This document shows positions 9,609-18,201 of a DNA stretch of 62,663 nucleotides, piece after piece. Positions within the stretch are counted from its first letter, which is position 1, and each line of letters starts with the position of its first letter. The DNA comes from Desulfofustis sp. (GTDB taxonomy: Bacteria; Desulfobacterota; Desulfobulbia; Desulfobulbales; Desulfocapsaceae): assembly GCA_022340565.1 (NCBI GenBank), contig JAJDNR010000015.1, positions 1 to 62,663 on the forward strand, read 5' to 3'. Under the pieces are notes generated by a model. That model saw nothing but the letters and a program-made list of their open reading frames with translations, was not told the DNA's origin and ran no database searches. Made by a program: the position numbers and the translations under genes.

Positions 9609-10331
9609 ATGGGCAAACGATCAGATGCAATTGCCAGCGAAATAAAGAGCTGGATAGTCGAACAAAACCTAACTCCTGGACACCACCTGCCCCAGGAAAA
9701 AGATCTCATCGAGTATTTCTCATCTGCAAAAAGCACGGTGAGAGAAGCGATCAAAGTGCTCCAGGCTCAAGGGCTGGTCACCACCAGAACCGGTCCCGGT
9801 GGCGGGGCCTTCGTGACCGAGATCCCTCAGGAAAAAGCCTTGTCGCTGCTCTCCAACTATTTTTATTTCAAAGATCTCAGCATAAAAGACATATACCAGC
9901 TTCGGAGACAGTTGGAGCCAGAGATGGCCGCGAGCCTCTGCGGCAATTTGGACGCCCACGATCTGGAACGTCTTAAAACTGCAATCACTATTTACTCTTC
10001 TCCTATCGCCACCCAGGAGGAGGAGTATCAGCAGAGATTAAACGAGCTGGTGTTTCATGAAGTCCTTGCAGATTTAAACCCTAACCCACTGCTTTCGTTT
10101 GTCTGCCGTTTCCTGCTCAGTCTTCTCAAGAATCTTGATTTCTGCCATAAAATATACCAGAAGCCGAACCCAGAACTCTTTGACACCGGGCGTTATTATC
10201 AGATGGCGCTCTATGATGCTCTGGTCATGAAAGACAGGGATAAAGTCCGACACCTCATGCAGAAGCATATGCTGGCTGCCGAGAAGATAATGCTGGAGAG
10301 AGAAAGGGAGCTCAAGAGTAATTTACAGTGA
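9609..10331 (+). CDS. GntR-family regulator, FadR/FCD subfamily
   Basis: The protein has 240 residues. Residues 5-70 form the GntR winged helix (SAKSTVREAIKVLQAQGLVTTRTGPGGGAFV is spread over the recognition helix and wing). The remainder is an all-helical FCD-type effector domain (IYQLRRQLEPEMAA … FHEVLADLNPNPLL … HLMQKHMLAAEKIM). The gene starts 15 bp after the ATPase gene with AAAGGAAAG in front, and is last in the transporter operon. It probably senses the imported compound and controls the divergent locus, where a palindrome is visible at 4026-4045. Confidence 0.88.
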   Translation: MGKRSDAIASEIKSWIVEQNLTPGHHLPQEKDLIEYFSSAKSTVREAIKVLQAQGLVTTRTGPGGGAFVTEIPQEKALSLLSNYFYFKDLSIKDIYQLRRQLEPEMAASLCGNLDAHDLERLKTAITIYSSPIATQEEEYQQRLNELVFHEVLADLNPNPLLSFVCRFLLSLLKNLDFCHKIYQKPNPELFDTGRYYQMALYDALVMKDRDKVRHLMQKHMLAAEKIMLERERELKSNLQ

Positions 10332-10383
10332 TTAACCGGTAGCTGCCTCTGTGATGGTCGCACTGGATGGTTTCCTTGGGTGC

Positions 10384-10411
10384 GTTCGAAGATAAACGTT
10401 CGAAGATAAAC
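10384..10411 (+). repeat. Exact tandem duplication of a 14-mer
   Basis: GTTCGAAGATAAAC occurs twice head to tail behind the GntR gene. It looks like a replication-slippage product. Each unit contains the palindrome TTCGAA. No function is evident. Confidence 0.8.
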
Positions 10412-10533
10412 AGATATGATGACTGAAAATCCTGATCAACATGTTCTACCAATAGGATATCAGTGTCAGCGGAAAGCCCTTGGCTGGTCTGCGCTCTTAA
10501 GTGATCTTGACACTCGCATCGATGACTCTGGAG

Positions 10534-10578
10534 ATAAAAAAGAATGAGCGAGTTTGATCTTTCGATTCAAACCCGCTC
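10534..10578 (-). terminator. Terminator of the fasciclin gene
   Basis: Read on the minus strand, GAGCGGGTTTGAA pairs with a TCAAACTCGCTC arm around a short loop, followed by a T-rich run (10541-10534). It lies 32 bp past the stop codon of the fasciclin gene. Confidence 0.75.
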
Positions 10579-10609
10579 CTGTGAAAAGCGAAAATCTTGT
10601 TTAAATTCA

Positions 10610-11092
10610 TTACGGAATCAGTACCGTATCGATAACATGAATTATTCCATTGCTGGTCATGATATCGGTCTGGACTACTTGAGCTTCATTGATTTTCACC
10701 ATGTTTCCATCGACCATGACTTTCAGATCCATATCATTGGCGGTTTTGGCCGATGCCACTTTCACCACATCCGCTGCCGCTACTTTGCCCGGCACGACGT
10801 GGTAGAGCAGGATAGCCTGCAATTTTTCTTTGTTTTCCGGCTTCAGTAAGTCCTCGACCGTTCCTGCAGGAAGTTTGGCAAAGGCTTCGTCGGTCGGGGC
10901 AAACACTGTAAATGGGCCATCTCCTTTCAAAGTGTCGACTAAATCGGCAGCCTGAACTGCAGCGACAAGCGTATTGAAAGAACCGGCACCTACTGCAGTG
11001 TCGACAATATCTTTTCCGTGACTGGCACTGTGGACGGGTACGGTAGTAAACATTGCACATGTTAATGCGAACATCATGGCTATTACTTTCAT
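10610..11092 (-). CDS. Secreted fasciclin (FAS1) domain protein
   Basis: The 160-residue precursor has a signal peptide ([22 protein letters not shown]) and one complete FAS1 domain. The two conserved FAS1 boxes are clear: [17 protein letters not shown] and the C-terminal [13 protein letters not shown], with the YHVVPGKV H-box between. Bacterial single-domain FAS1 proteins are exported and thought to mediate adhesion or surface interactions. The gene is monocistronic, with GGAACG in front of the ATG and its own terminator. Confidence 0.93.
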   Translation of the reverse strand: MKVIAMMFALTCAMFTTVPVHSASHGKDIVDTAVGAGSFNTLVAAVQAADLVDTLKGDGPFTVFAPTDEAFAKLPAGTVEDLLKPENKEKLQAILLYHVVPGKVAAADVVKVASAKTANDMDLKVMVDGNMVKINEAQVVQTDIMTSNGIIHVIDTVLIP

Positions 11093-12056
11093 TGCACGTT
11101 CCTCACTATGATAACGGAGTCATTTATTTGCTTTTCAGTGAAATGAAATGGTTGACAAGGCTTTGATTTTCAAACAACTAAAATGAACTTCACTGAAATG
11201 ACTCACCATTGCTGAAGTTGCTTGTGATACAAATGTAGGATCGCTTTATGAATACACAATGGGACTAAATAGAGGGATTATTGATAGCTATCACTATTAA
11301 AAAAGACACATGCCTATTCTACACTGCCTTTCCGGGCGATGTTCAGTTTGTGGAGAGTCTACATTACCCGACCCAAGCAGGCTGCAGCTGCAAATAGTTG
11401 GCACTAGCTAAATCCAGTGTCTCTGGATTAAAAACCGGGCCAGACTTAATTGAAGCAGCGCTGCGGGAGTTAAGCAGGTAAGAGCATAAATGATGGGTGG
11501 TGCAGCTTTTTCAAGAGGGAGGGAGAAAGAAGGGGTCTGCACCACCCGATGATACATATAGGATGTACCACGTAGTGAATATAATGACTTTCTAAAAAAA
11601 TACAATTCGAGAAATTGTGTATTTCAGCAATAAGGCTCTCGCATTATCAATTTATCTGATATTTTTACAATTAAATATTAACGTTTTCAGCATTTTTAAA
11701 TTGATCTGCTAAAATATATCCATGTTACAAATTAGATCTATCTGACAGGGGCTCAGCCCATGGCCGTGACAGTTAGAATGGAATTTAGCGTTTCCCAACA
11801 TGTAATAAGAACGTTGCAGTGGGATTTAGTAATTGTGGTTACCACTGTCAGTAACTAATTACTGCTGCATGCGGAGTTAGTAGACTGATCTTCCTGACTT
11901 TTTAAATTGCCAGCAATTCAGTGCGTTAACACTGCCAAATCCAGGGTTGGCGATTCCGCAGGATGGGTTTCGATGCTCGGGTCAGGAAGAAGCTCTAGAT
12001 TTAGATTTTCTTACAATCTTGAGGTACTCGGTTGTAATTTCAACTGCCGGTTGGGA
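11093..12056. other. Long AT-rich spacer without a convincing gene
   Basis: About 960 bp between the fasciclin gene and the SDR gene. The first part must hold the fasciclin promoter. Near 11143-11203 the sequence shows imperfect mirrored copies of TTTCAGTGAAATGAA and TTCACTGAAATGA, a possible operator. The rest is AT-rich with short open frames that lack ribosome-binding sites and family resemblance. It may be decayed DNA. Confidence 0.4.
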
Positions 12057-12815
12057 TCAATCGGCAGTTTCTCTGTGAAATGAAAACGCTCCATTGGCTT
12101 GGTGGGTGGGCCAGATCTCCACAGTGGTCACGGTCACGTGTTCGGGCTGGTTGACTACCCACCAGATGGCCTCCGCGATATCCTCTGCAGTAAGAGGGGT
12201 CATACCCTTGTAGGGGGCCTCGCTTTTAGCCTCGTCCCTGTCGAATCTCACGTGCTGAAATTCGGTGCGGGTAAGCCCTGGCTCGATGCAAGACACCCGG
12301 ACCATGGTACCCAGCAGGTCGGCCTTGAGATTCTGGGTAAAATGTTTAACAAAGGCCTTGGTGGCACCATACACGTTACCGGTCTGGTAATTGTGTTCCC
12401 CGGCGATGGAGCCCAGGTTAACTATAAAACCGCGATTTTTAGCCACCATACTGGGCAACACCGCGCGGGTGCAATAGAGCAGGCCGTTGATATTGGTTTG
12501 GGTCATAACATCCCAGTCATCCAGTTTGGCTTCTTGGGCCAGGTCCAGGCCTTTACCAAGCCCGGCGCTGTTGACCAGAACGTCGATATCCGCAAATTCC
12601 GGTGGCAGGGTTGTGAAGGCAGCAGCCACGGCATCACGGTCACACACATCACAGGCTGCTGGATGGAAAACGTCGCCCAACTCGTTTTGAAGGGCCTCGA
12701 GTCGGTCAAGTCGACGGGCTACGCCTACCACGCGCCAGCCATGTGCGGCAAAACGTTTAGCTGCGGTCTGGCCAATGCCGGCGGAAGCGCCGGTAATGCA
12801 AATGACACCAGTCAT
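12057..12815 (-). CDS. Short-chain dehydrogenase/reductase (YdfG-like NADP 3-hydroxy acid dehydrogenase)
   Basis: A classical SDR of 252 residues. The nucleotide motif is TGASAGIG at residues 8-15, followed by ARRLDRL, whose Arg pair favours NADP. NSAG replaces the usual NNAG. The catalytic Ser lies in NLGSIAG and the Tyr-x-x-x-Lys in YGATK. The arrangement CIEPGLTRTEF and the C-terminal segment WWVVNQPEHVTVTTVEIWPT match the YdfG group, which oxidises L-allo-threonine, serine and 3-hydroxy acids. It is isolated between non-coding stretches, so context does not help. Confidence 0.85.
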   Translation of the reverse strand: MTGVICITGASAGIGQTAAKRFAAHGWRVVGVARRLDRLEALQNELGDVFHPAACDVCDRDAVAAAFTTLPPEFADIDVLVNSAGLGKGLDLAQEAKLDDWDVMTQTNINGLLYCTRAVLPSMVAKNRGFIVNLGSIAGEHNYQTGNVYGATKAFVKHFTQNLKADLLGTMVRVSCIEPGLTRTEFQHVRFDRDEAKSEAPYKGMTPLTAEDIAEAIWWVVNQPEHVTVTTVEIWPTHQANGAFSFHRETAD

Positions 12816-13150
12816 TGCGCCGCTCCTTGGTTGCAGATGTCCTTTCTTGTAGACTTGTGGGAAGCTTCAGGCAAACCGCTTCACTCCACTTTTGGGTCGC
12901 CAGTATCCGCTCTCTACAACGTCCGGTTCAACCTCTGACAACTGATACAAGAATTACAATTCAGGTACTTATAAGTCAACTAATCCTGTGAAAACATTTG
13001 TAGGAATACCGGGCCGCCTTTTATAGACGGCACCCCAAGCGTACGCACACGCTCGGACCTTACCTTTATGGGGATCCCCTTGAGATCTTCATCAGTTGGC
13101 AAGATTCATTGGTAATCTATCTTGGGACCCGGGATCAGTCCAAATCACAA

Positions 13151-13293
13151 GGCTACCTTGAAATATTGTCTTTTGGCGCAAACTCTGCGTTACACATGAA
13201 CATGTTATCCTCGACATATCAACTATATGCCTCCGGTAACATGTTCATGCGTGCCTTGATTTCGCACCAAAATATTAATTTTTCAAGGCAGCC
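13151..13293 (+). repeat. Palindromic interspersed repeat, copy 1
   Basis: A 143-bp element bounded by GGCTACCTTGAAA and TTTTTCAAGGCAGCC, which are inverted copies of each other. The two halves fold on each other almost along the full length. The centre is CATGAACATGTTA … CATAT-CAACT-ATATG … TAACATGTTCATG. A short open frame read through it is a by-product of the repeat and not a gene. Confidence 0.85.
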
Positions 13294-13348
13294 ATAAGAG
13301 TGCCATTGGAAACCATGTATTAACAGGGCGTTCACCGATAATCCAAGC

Positions 13349-14281
13349 TCATGAACAATCGTTCAACCATTTCATATATTCCTTAACTCCCGTTTCCAGA
13401 TCATACGCGGCTTCAAAGTTGAGCTCCTGCCGTAAACGTGAGCTGTCGATACTGGGACCACGCGGCATTATGCGGCCGGGACCTATGGAGATATCTACGT
13501 TGATCCCAGCATATTCGGCAACTTTTTCAATCAACTCAGGGATTTGATAGCATACACCGCTCGAGACATTGTATTGTCGGTGCATAAGTTCCGGTTTGTC
13601 GTAGAGACGACAGACTGCTCTGGCGATGTCTTTGATATAGGTAAAATCAATCGACTGATCGGCACCAGCTGACATTGAGATATTGGTTTGTCCAGTAAGA
13701 CAGCCAAATACGGCTTGGTGAATGGGAGTAACCTCCGACGGGCGTCTTCCCGGCCCGTAAGCGAAATAGACTCGCAATGATCTGAAATCAAGATCAAATT
13801 CAGAGGCATACTGAATGCCGATAAATTCAGCACTGGATTTGGCAGCCCCATAAATATCACCGGGAGTGAGAGGGTCGTCTTCCAGTGGAATGTTGTCACG
13901 AACACCATATACCGCCCCAGAGCTGATATAAACAAAGCGCCTTAGATTGAAAAGACGTGAAACCTCCAGCATATTTACCGTTCCCATGACATTGAGGTAA
14001 ATATTCTGTCGAGGATTCTGAGCAAAAATAGGGCCTCCAATTATTCCGGCGACATGAATGACCCCATCAATGCGATTTCTGTATTCCAGAAATGTTCTGT
14101 AGAGACCAGCCTGGTCGAGTACATCAATTGGAATATGAGTAATTTTGTCCTCGGAGCCGCGAAGGTATCCGAGTGCTCTCCTAGATCGATCAAGCGCCAG
14201 AACTTCATGTCCTGATTCGACCAGCTGTTGACAGACCCAGGACCCAATGTGGCCGAAGCCCCCTGTGACTATTACTACCAT
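13349..14281 (-). CDS. NAD-dependent epimerase/dehydratase (extended SDR)
   Basis: A 310-residue nucleotide-sugar epimerase/dehydratase family enzyme. The Rossmann motif TGGFGHIGSWV starts at residue 6 and is followed by the acidic strand end ALDRS, indicating NAD. HVAGIIGGP, the Ser in YISSGAVYG and YGAAK (catalytic Tyr/Lys) are in the expected order, then LRVYFAYGPGRRPSE. The substrate is probably a UDP- or other nucleotide sugar but cannot be assigned. The gene stands alone between two copies of the palindromic repeat, consistent with acquired DNA. Confidence 0.87.
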   Translation of the reverse strand: MVVIVTGGFGHIGSWVCQQLVESGHEVLALDRSRRALGYLRGSEDKITHIPIDVLDQAGLYRTFLEYRNRIDGVIHVAGIIGGPIFAQNPRQNIYLNVMGTVNMLEVSRLFNLRRFVYISSGAVYGVRDNIPLEDDPLTPGDIYGAAKSSAEFIGIQYASEFDLDFRSLRVYFAYGPGRRPSEVTPIHQAVFGCLTGQTNISMSAGADQSIDFTYIKDIARAVCRLYDKPELMHRQYNVSSGVCYQIPELIEKVAEYAGINVDISIGPGRIMPRGPSIDSSRLRQELNFEAAYDLETGVKEYMKWLNDCS

Positions 14282-14425
14282 GGCACCCTCTTATGTTTCT
14301 ATTTTGACAGCGACTGTGGCCATAATCCATGATCAACGGCTATTACCCGTAAACAAACGCCTTCAGGGTGGCCATTGTCATCGCCAGGTTTACAGATTTA
14401 TACGTTTAGCATTTCAAAGTCTCAA

Positions 14426-14568
14426 GGCTACCTTGAAAAATTGTCTTGTGTCCCAAACTCTGCGCTACGCATGAAAATTTTATCGGAGACATATCAACTA
14501 TATGTCTCCGATAAAATTTCCTTGCGTGCCTTGATTTTGAACCAAAATCCTAATTTTTCAAGGTAACC
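14426..14568 (+). repeat. Palindromic interspersed repeat, copy 2 (perfect central hairpin)
   Basis: 143 bp, the same length as copy 1, from GGCTACCTTGAAAAATTG to CAAGGTAACC. The centre is a perfect 20-bp stem (14475-14494 with 14500-14519) around the 5-nt loop CAACT. Compared with copy 1 the stem contains paired changes on both arms. Confidence 0.88.
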
Positions 14569-14682
14569 AAAATAATACAGAAAGCTGATAAAAAGAAAGA
14601 AACTTCTCAGCAGATTGTTGTGAATGAGGAATTTTACGACTCCCCCTGGGGTGTCATGAACAAGACAGTTCAGAACATTATG

Positions 14683-14717
14683 AAAAAGCAAAGCCCGCAG
14701 AATATAATCCTGCGGGC
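14683..14717 (-). terminator. Terminator of the secreted repeat protein gene
   Basis: On the minus strand GCCCGCAG/CTGCGGGC form a perfect 8-bp stem, followed by TTTGCTTTTT. It lies 31 bp beyond the stop codon of the gene at 14748-15197. Confidence 0.85.
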
Positions 14718-14747
14718 CAACAGACAGCTTAATGAGAACCGTAGTGC

Positions 14748-15197
14748 TTACATTGCCTTGCTATAGGCACTGAGAACCTTCTTTACCTCTTCCGGTGTGG
14801 CGACCCAGGACCCTGTTGTATTGAAAACCACCTGACCGTCCTTAACCGTGGCGTAGGAACTTTCCGGTCCGAGTTTTGAACTTGCATCTTCAGCTGTCAG
14901 CGTCAAACCATAGGCAGACAGAATAGCGTTATATTCTGTTGCCGAATACGCCATGGAACGCTCTCCGAAGGTGATGGTATCTCCCTCAAGTTTGGCATAA
15001 GAATCAGGAACCGTTGAGGCTGCGTCTTTAGAAAAGGTGAGACCGTACGCCTCAAGAACCTCATTGAACTGAGCGGGGGTATATGCCTGGTTTACCCCCA
15101 TGAAAGGGATAGTAGCACCTTCTGGCGGTTCAATCGCCATGAGCGGTGAACTAATAAAGAGCGTCGCAAAAAGTACTACAAGTAATCGTTTTTTCAT
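14748..15197 (-). CDS. Secreted protein with three internal repeats, unknown function
   Basis: A 149-residue precursor with a clear signal peptide (KKRLLVVLFATLFISSPLMA). I do not recognise a family. The mature part is built from two full repeats and a third partial one, each opening with an aromatic residue followed by Ala/Thr-x-x-(Glu/Gln)-(Phe/Tyr/Val)-(Asn/Lys)-x-(Ile/Val)-Leu-x-Ala-Tyr: AYTPAQFNEVLEAYGLT, AYSATEYNAILSAYGLT and WVATPEEVKKVLSAY. The repeats are joined by Ser/Asp/Thr-rich segments containing a Y-A-(K/T) strand. I start at ATG 15197, which has GGAGG 8 nt upstream; a TTG two codons earlier sits on the ribosome-binding site. It is monocistronic with its own terminator. Confidence 0.8.
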   Translation of the reverse strand: MKKRLLVVLFATLFISSPLMAIEPPEGATIPFMGVNQAYTPAQFNEVLEAYGLTFSKDAASTVPDSYAKLEGDTITFGERSMAYSATEYNAILSAYGLTLTAEDASSKLGPESSYATVKDGQVVFNTTGSWVATPEEVKKVLSAYSKAM

Positions 15198-15529
15198 CGC
15201 CAATTCCTCCCAAGCCCACGAATTGTTTTTTATGTTGAAAGGATGGCTAATCAGACATTCTGAATTAGCGCCCTTTCACCTGCCCAGCAGTTTCTAACCC
15301 ACTCTGGATTCGCAAATGATAGGTTGAAAACTTTGACAGTCAAGAGCCGAATCAATTATTTTCATACAGAACGTTCAAAAGAGGAATGGACCCTTATATC
15401 TTTGACTGTATTAAAATGATTGGTTGAACACTACGCGCTCGTTGGGGTACATATTCAGCAACAGTTTCCGGGCATCAGCCGGGCAAAGGTCCTCTCCCAC
15501 AGGTCTGATCATGTTCAAACGTACATAGC

Positions 15530-16627
15530 ATGAAAAACCACCATTCTATTTGTGCTGCTGCCACTCTGCTTATTGCGTTCTTCTGCTCTTCAGCTATCGT
15601 CACCGGTGCCGAGCAATCCGAGGTAAGGAAGGAGGGAATAACGTTCATGGAACGGATGCCTGAAGAGGTTATAGTACCATTTGTAACGCTCCGAAATAGA
15701 ACCGGAAAAATGGAGCCGTCGGACTATTACGGTGGAAGCCGCGGCAGCTTGGAAACGGGTTTCTGCACGGTCAATTTTTATCCAATATGGGGACTCGAAG
15801 ATATCGCCGAGTCCGTCCCTTTCTATGTCCCTGATGAAAGGATAGAACTATCGGGTATCAAGGAGTCATCATTAACGGAATTAGAACGAGAGATCAGATC
15901 TCTTGCTGACAAAGATAACGGCAATCTGGTCCTCTACATTCATGGCTATAACATCGATTTCGAAAAGAGCTGCCGTCGCGGAGCCCTGCTTCAGCGGGCG
16001 CTTGGGCTCAAGGAACGGCTGCTGCTTTTCAGCTGGCCTGCCGACGGTAGTATGTTGAAATATACCTGGGACGAAGCTGATCTTTCATGGAGCGTTCCCC
16101 ACCTTGCCAGCTTCCTTGAACAGGTGTTTTCAACTGCGGGCCCCGGGAGAGTCGATGTCGTGGCCCACAGCCTTGGCGCCAGAGGGATCGTTCAGGCGCT
16201 CATCCGTCTGTCCTACCGATATACAGATAAACTCATACTCAACGAATTGGTGCTCATTGCCCCTGACATCGATACCAACATTTTTCGCCAGGAATTAGAG
16301 CAGCTGGAAAATGTTGTCAGGCGTATCACTGTGTACGTATCTGAGAACGACAAGGCTCTGAAATTATCGCAGGAAGTGCATGGCTATCCACGTCTCGGAC
16401 AGGCGGGGGAGGAATTGACCATATTTGAACAGGTTGAAACAATTGATATATCGGGTATCAGCTTGAGGAGGTTCTCCGGGCACATCTACCACCTTTTCAA
16501 TCCGGAAGTAATCAACGATCTCACCGAGCTGCTGACAACCGGTAAATCCGCGGCGCACCGTTCTCGCCTCAAGGCTACCCAGAAGGGGGGGCTGGACTAC
16601 TGGCTTCTGGAACCACGAGATGAATGA
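15530..16627 (+). CDS. Exported alpha/beta hydrolase of the DUF900 type
   Basis: 365 residues with a signal peptide (CAAATLLIAFFCSSAIVTGA). The core has VLYIHGYNIDFE (oxyanion region), FSWPADGS and the nucleophile elbow VVAHSLGARG, with Ser as nucleophile; Asp in LIAPDIDT and His in FSGHIYHLF are candidates for the rest of the triad. DUF900 hydrolases are lipase-like esterases with unknown natural substrates. The gene is alone, with weak upstream signals. A decayed open frame follows in the same reading frame. Confidence 0.82.
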   Translation: MKNHHSICAAATLLIAFFCSSAIVTGAEQSEVRKEGITFMERMPEEVIVPFVTLRNRTGKMEPSDYYGGSRGSLETGFCTVNFYPIWGLEDIAESVPFYVPDERIELSGIKESSLTELEREIRSLADKDNGNLVLYIHGYNIDFEKSCRRGALLQRALGLKERLLLFSWPADGSMLKYTWDEADLSWSVPHLASFLEQVFSTAGPGRVDVVAHSLGARGIVQALIRLSYRYTDKLILNELVLIAPDIDTNIFRQELEQLENVVRRITVYVSENDKALKLSQEVHGYPRLGQAGEELTIFEQVETIDISGISLRRFSGHIYHLFNPEVINDLTELLTTGKSAAHRSRLKATQKGGLDYWLLEPRDE

Positions 16628-16687
16628 TATCCATCGGGTGATGGTAAAACCCTGAGCTACCATCTTTACCTGAGTAGACTCAAATCT

Positions 16688-17083
16688 GATTTAAAACCTG
16701 ACATCATTGAAACGATGAACCAAGTTCAGCCCCAGTGGATAACATAAGAATATCATGTAGACGAAATAGGAACTCTGATTGAATCAGGATCTAAGATAAG
16801 ACCCAAGGTAATAAGAAGAGAATTATTAGAGGAGCTTATAGGAGAAGAATCTGCTTCGCATATCGATAATTTTGAGATTATTGATGGATATTCATGATAT
16901 GATGACAAAGACGTGGTCGTTGCCGGTTACAAAGTGAATAAAATTTTTTTCGATGAGAATAAAAAAACTGATATCAAAGGGAAAGGCTATAATTTATATG
17001 AAAAAAATTCATTTATTCACCTTTTGGGAGACAACTTGATTTTGATAAATATTCAAGACGATCGCGGCCAAAAATTACAATGA
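16688..17083 (+). pseudogene. Decayed AT-rich reading frame with two internal stops
   Basis: One forward frame stays protein-like for 132 codons (for example PKVIRRELLEELIGEESA and FFDENKKTDIKGKGY) but is broken by TAA at 16745 and TGA at 16895 before ending at TGA 17081. There is no credible start codon with a ribosome-binding site. Base composition is markedly more AT-rich than its neighbours. The family is not recognisable. Both stop types occur, so recoding is unlikely and decay of an acquired gene is the simplest explanation. Confidence 0.55.
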
Positions 17084-17168
17084 AATTCACCGTGGAACAG
17101 GCCAGTACGGACGACCAGATCAAGGGGTTAATACCTGCCAACTAGTCGCTCAGCTATCAGTACCTTCA

Positions 17169-17312
17169 GGCTGTCTTGAAACATTGTCTTTTGCCCCAAA
17201 CGCTGCGTTGCGCATGGAACATTTTATCCTCGACATATGACCTCTCTGCCTTCGGCAAAATTTCTGCGGGCGCCTGGATTTTGAACCAAAATCCTGATGT
17301 TGCAAGGCAGCC
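17169..17312 (+). repeat. Palindromic interspersed repeat, copy 3
   Basis: 144 bp from GGCTGTCTTGAAACATTG to TTGCAAGGCAGCC. It shares the internal blocks CCCAAACGCTGCGTTGCGCATG, cut here by divergence, ATCCTCGACATAT and TTTTGAACCAAAATCCTGAT with the other copies. It lies 85 bp behind the pseudogene. Confidence 0.82.
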
Positions 17313-17416
17313 TGCAATGGTACGGTAGAATTTTCCTTTGACTTTCTCGTTGTTCATACACAGATTTGCAGTGTAACCTGAACGTTATCCTAAAAAACCA
17401 AATAGGGAGTAGGGTT

Positions 17417-17596
17417 ATGAATATTTGGTTACCTTTGCCTGAGTCGCTCCGCTGCTCTACCCCACTGCTTGTCGTCTTCCTGGTATTATCTGCAGCGTAC
17501 ATGCTATCTGCGTCGGACAGCCTGATTATACATGGTATCGCCCTCGGATGCTTTATCTGGGCCTTCTGGATATTTACCGGTAGCGACAATTCTTGA
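17417..17596 (+). CDS. Small membrane protein, unknown
   Basis: A 59-residue open frame starting at ATG 17417 with GGGAGTAGGG just upstream. It encodes two hydrophobic segments (about residues 17-33 and 37-53: LLVVFLVLSAAYMLSA and IIHGIALGCFIWAFWIF) with short polar ends, consistent with a hairpin membrane protein. No family is recognised. It lies in a repeat-rich, decayed region, so it may be a remnant. The ribosome-binding site and clean two-helix pattern argue for a real gene. Confidence 0.45.
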   Translation: MNIWLPLPESLRCSTPLLVVFLVLSAAYMLSASDSLIIHGIALGCFIWAFWIFTGSDNS

Positions 17597-17764
17597 ATCG
17601 ACATCTCTGTCGCATCTCGAGAATCATGTTCATAACGAGAACCCCAGGCGGAGATGTTATTCCATGGCTTCCCTTATCGTTTGAGAATGATGGTAACGTG
17701 CCGTTACCATGTATCCGGACAGGAGCGGGAATGATCGGTTATGGATCAGAGATGATGGCTGTCT

Positions 17765-17851
17765 ATCCTCGACATATCACTTCTTTGCCTGCAGTAAAAT
17801 TTCCTTGCGTGCCTTGATTGTGAACCAAAATCCCAATATCTCAAGGTCGCC
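17765..17851 (+). repeat. Palindromic interspersed repeat, copy 4 (3' part only)
   Basis: About 87 bp match the right part of the element from ATCCTCGACATATCA through TTCCTTGCGTGCCTTGATTG to CTCAAGGTCGCC. The left part is absent, so this copy is truncated. Confidence 0.75.
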
Positions 17852-17923
17852 TGCAGTCTGAGGGTATCACATTGGTATCACGTTTATTTTTATTTTATGA
17901 TTAATTCAGATACTTATGACCTT

Positions 17924-17954
17924 GCCCCGGGGTTCGAATCCTGCCGCCAGACCA
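17924..17954 (+). repeat. Orphan 3' end of a tRNA (candidate attachment-site remnant)
   Basis: The sequence contains GGGGTTCGAATCCTG, an imperfect T-arm with an intact TTCGAAT loop, then CCGCCAG, A and CCA, the layout of a tRNA 3' end. There is no D-arm or matching 5' acceptor strand upstream; the preceding bases are AT-rich. Short repeats GGTATCAC(…)GGTATCAC lie about 50 bp before it. Such displaced tRNA ends are typical of att sites left by integrative elements. Confidence 0.6.
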
Positions 17955-18201
17955 GTACATTCAGGATTTTTCGATTTTTCCGGAAGCCCTGCTCATGTTT
18001 GTGTGCACCGGGTTTCCAGGATATCGGCACGTGAGCTGGTTCTGGAACGTTTTACAGAGGTCCGCCAATGCGTTATGATCTAAGATGTTATATACATTGT
18101 GGACGGGTGGGTTGATTTCCGGATTGTCGGGGCGAATGCTGAGATGCTAGAGTGGTTTTGGGGAAGGAGTTGAATTATTTGCAATTTATGAACGTGAAGG
18201 T

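Noticed and set aside
10544-10849. Forward open frame opposite the fasciclin gene
   Set aside because: Lies antisense to a gene with signal peptide and FAS1 motifs and starts inside that gene's terminator.
11408-11605. 65-residue minus-strand frame in the long spacer
   Set aside because: No ribosome-binding site, no recognisable pattern, and embedded in AT-rich DNA.
13109-13297. Short open frame through repeat copy 1 (and equivalents at 14375-14566 and 62259-62567)
   Set aside because: The same peptide pattern appears wherever the palindromic repeat occurs, in a frame set by the repeat, without ribosome-binding sites; a by-product and not a protein family.
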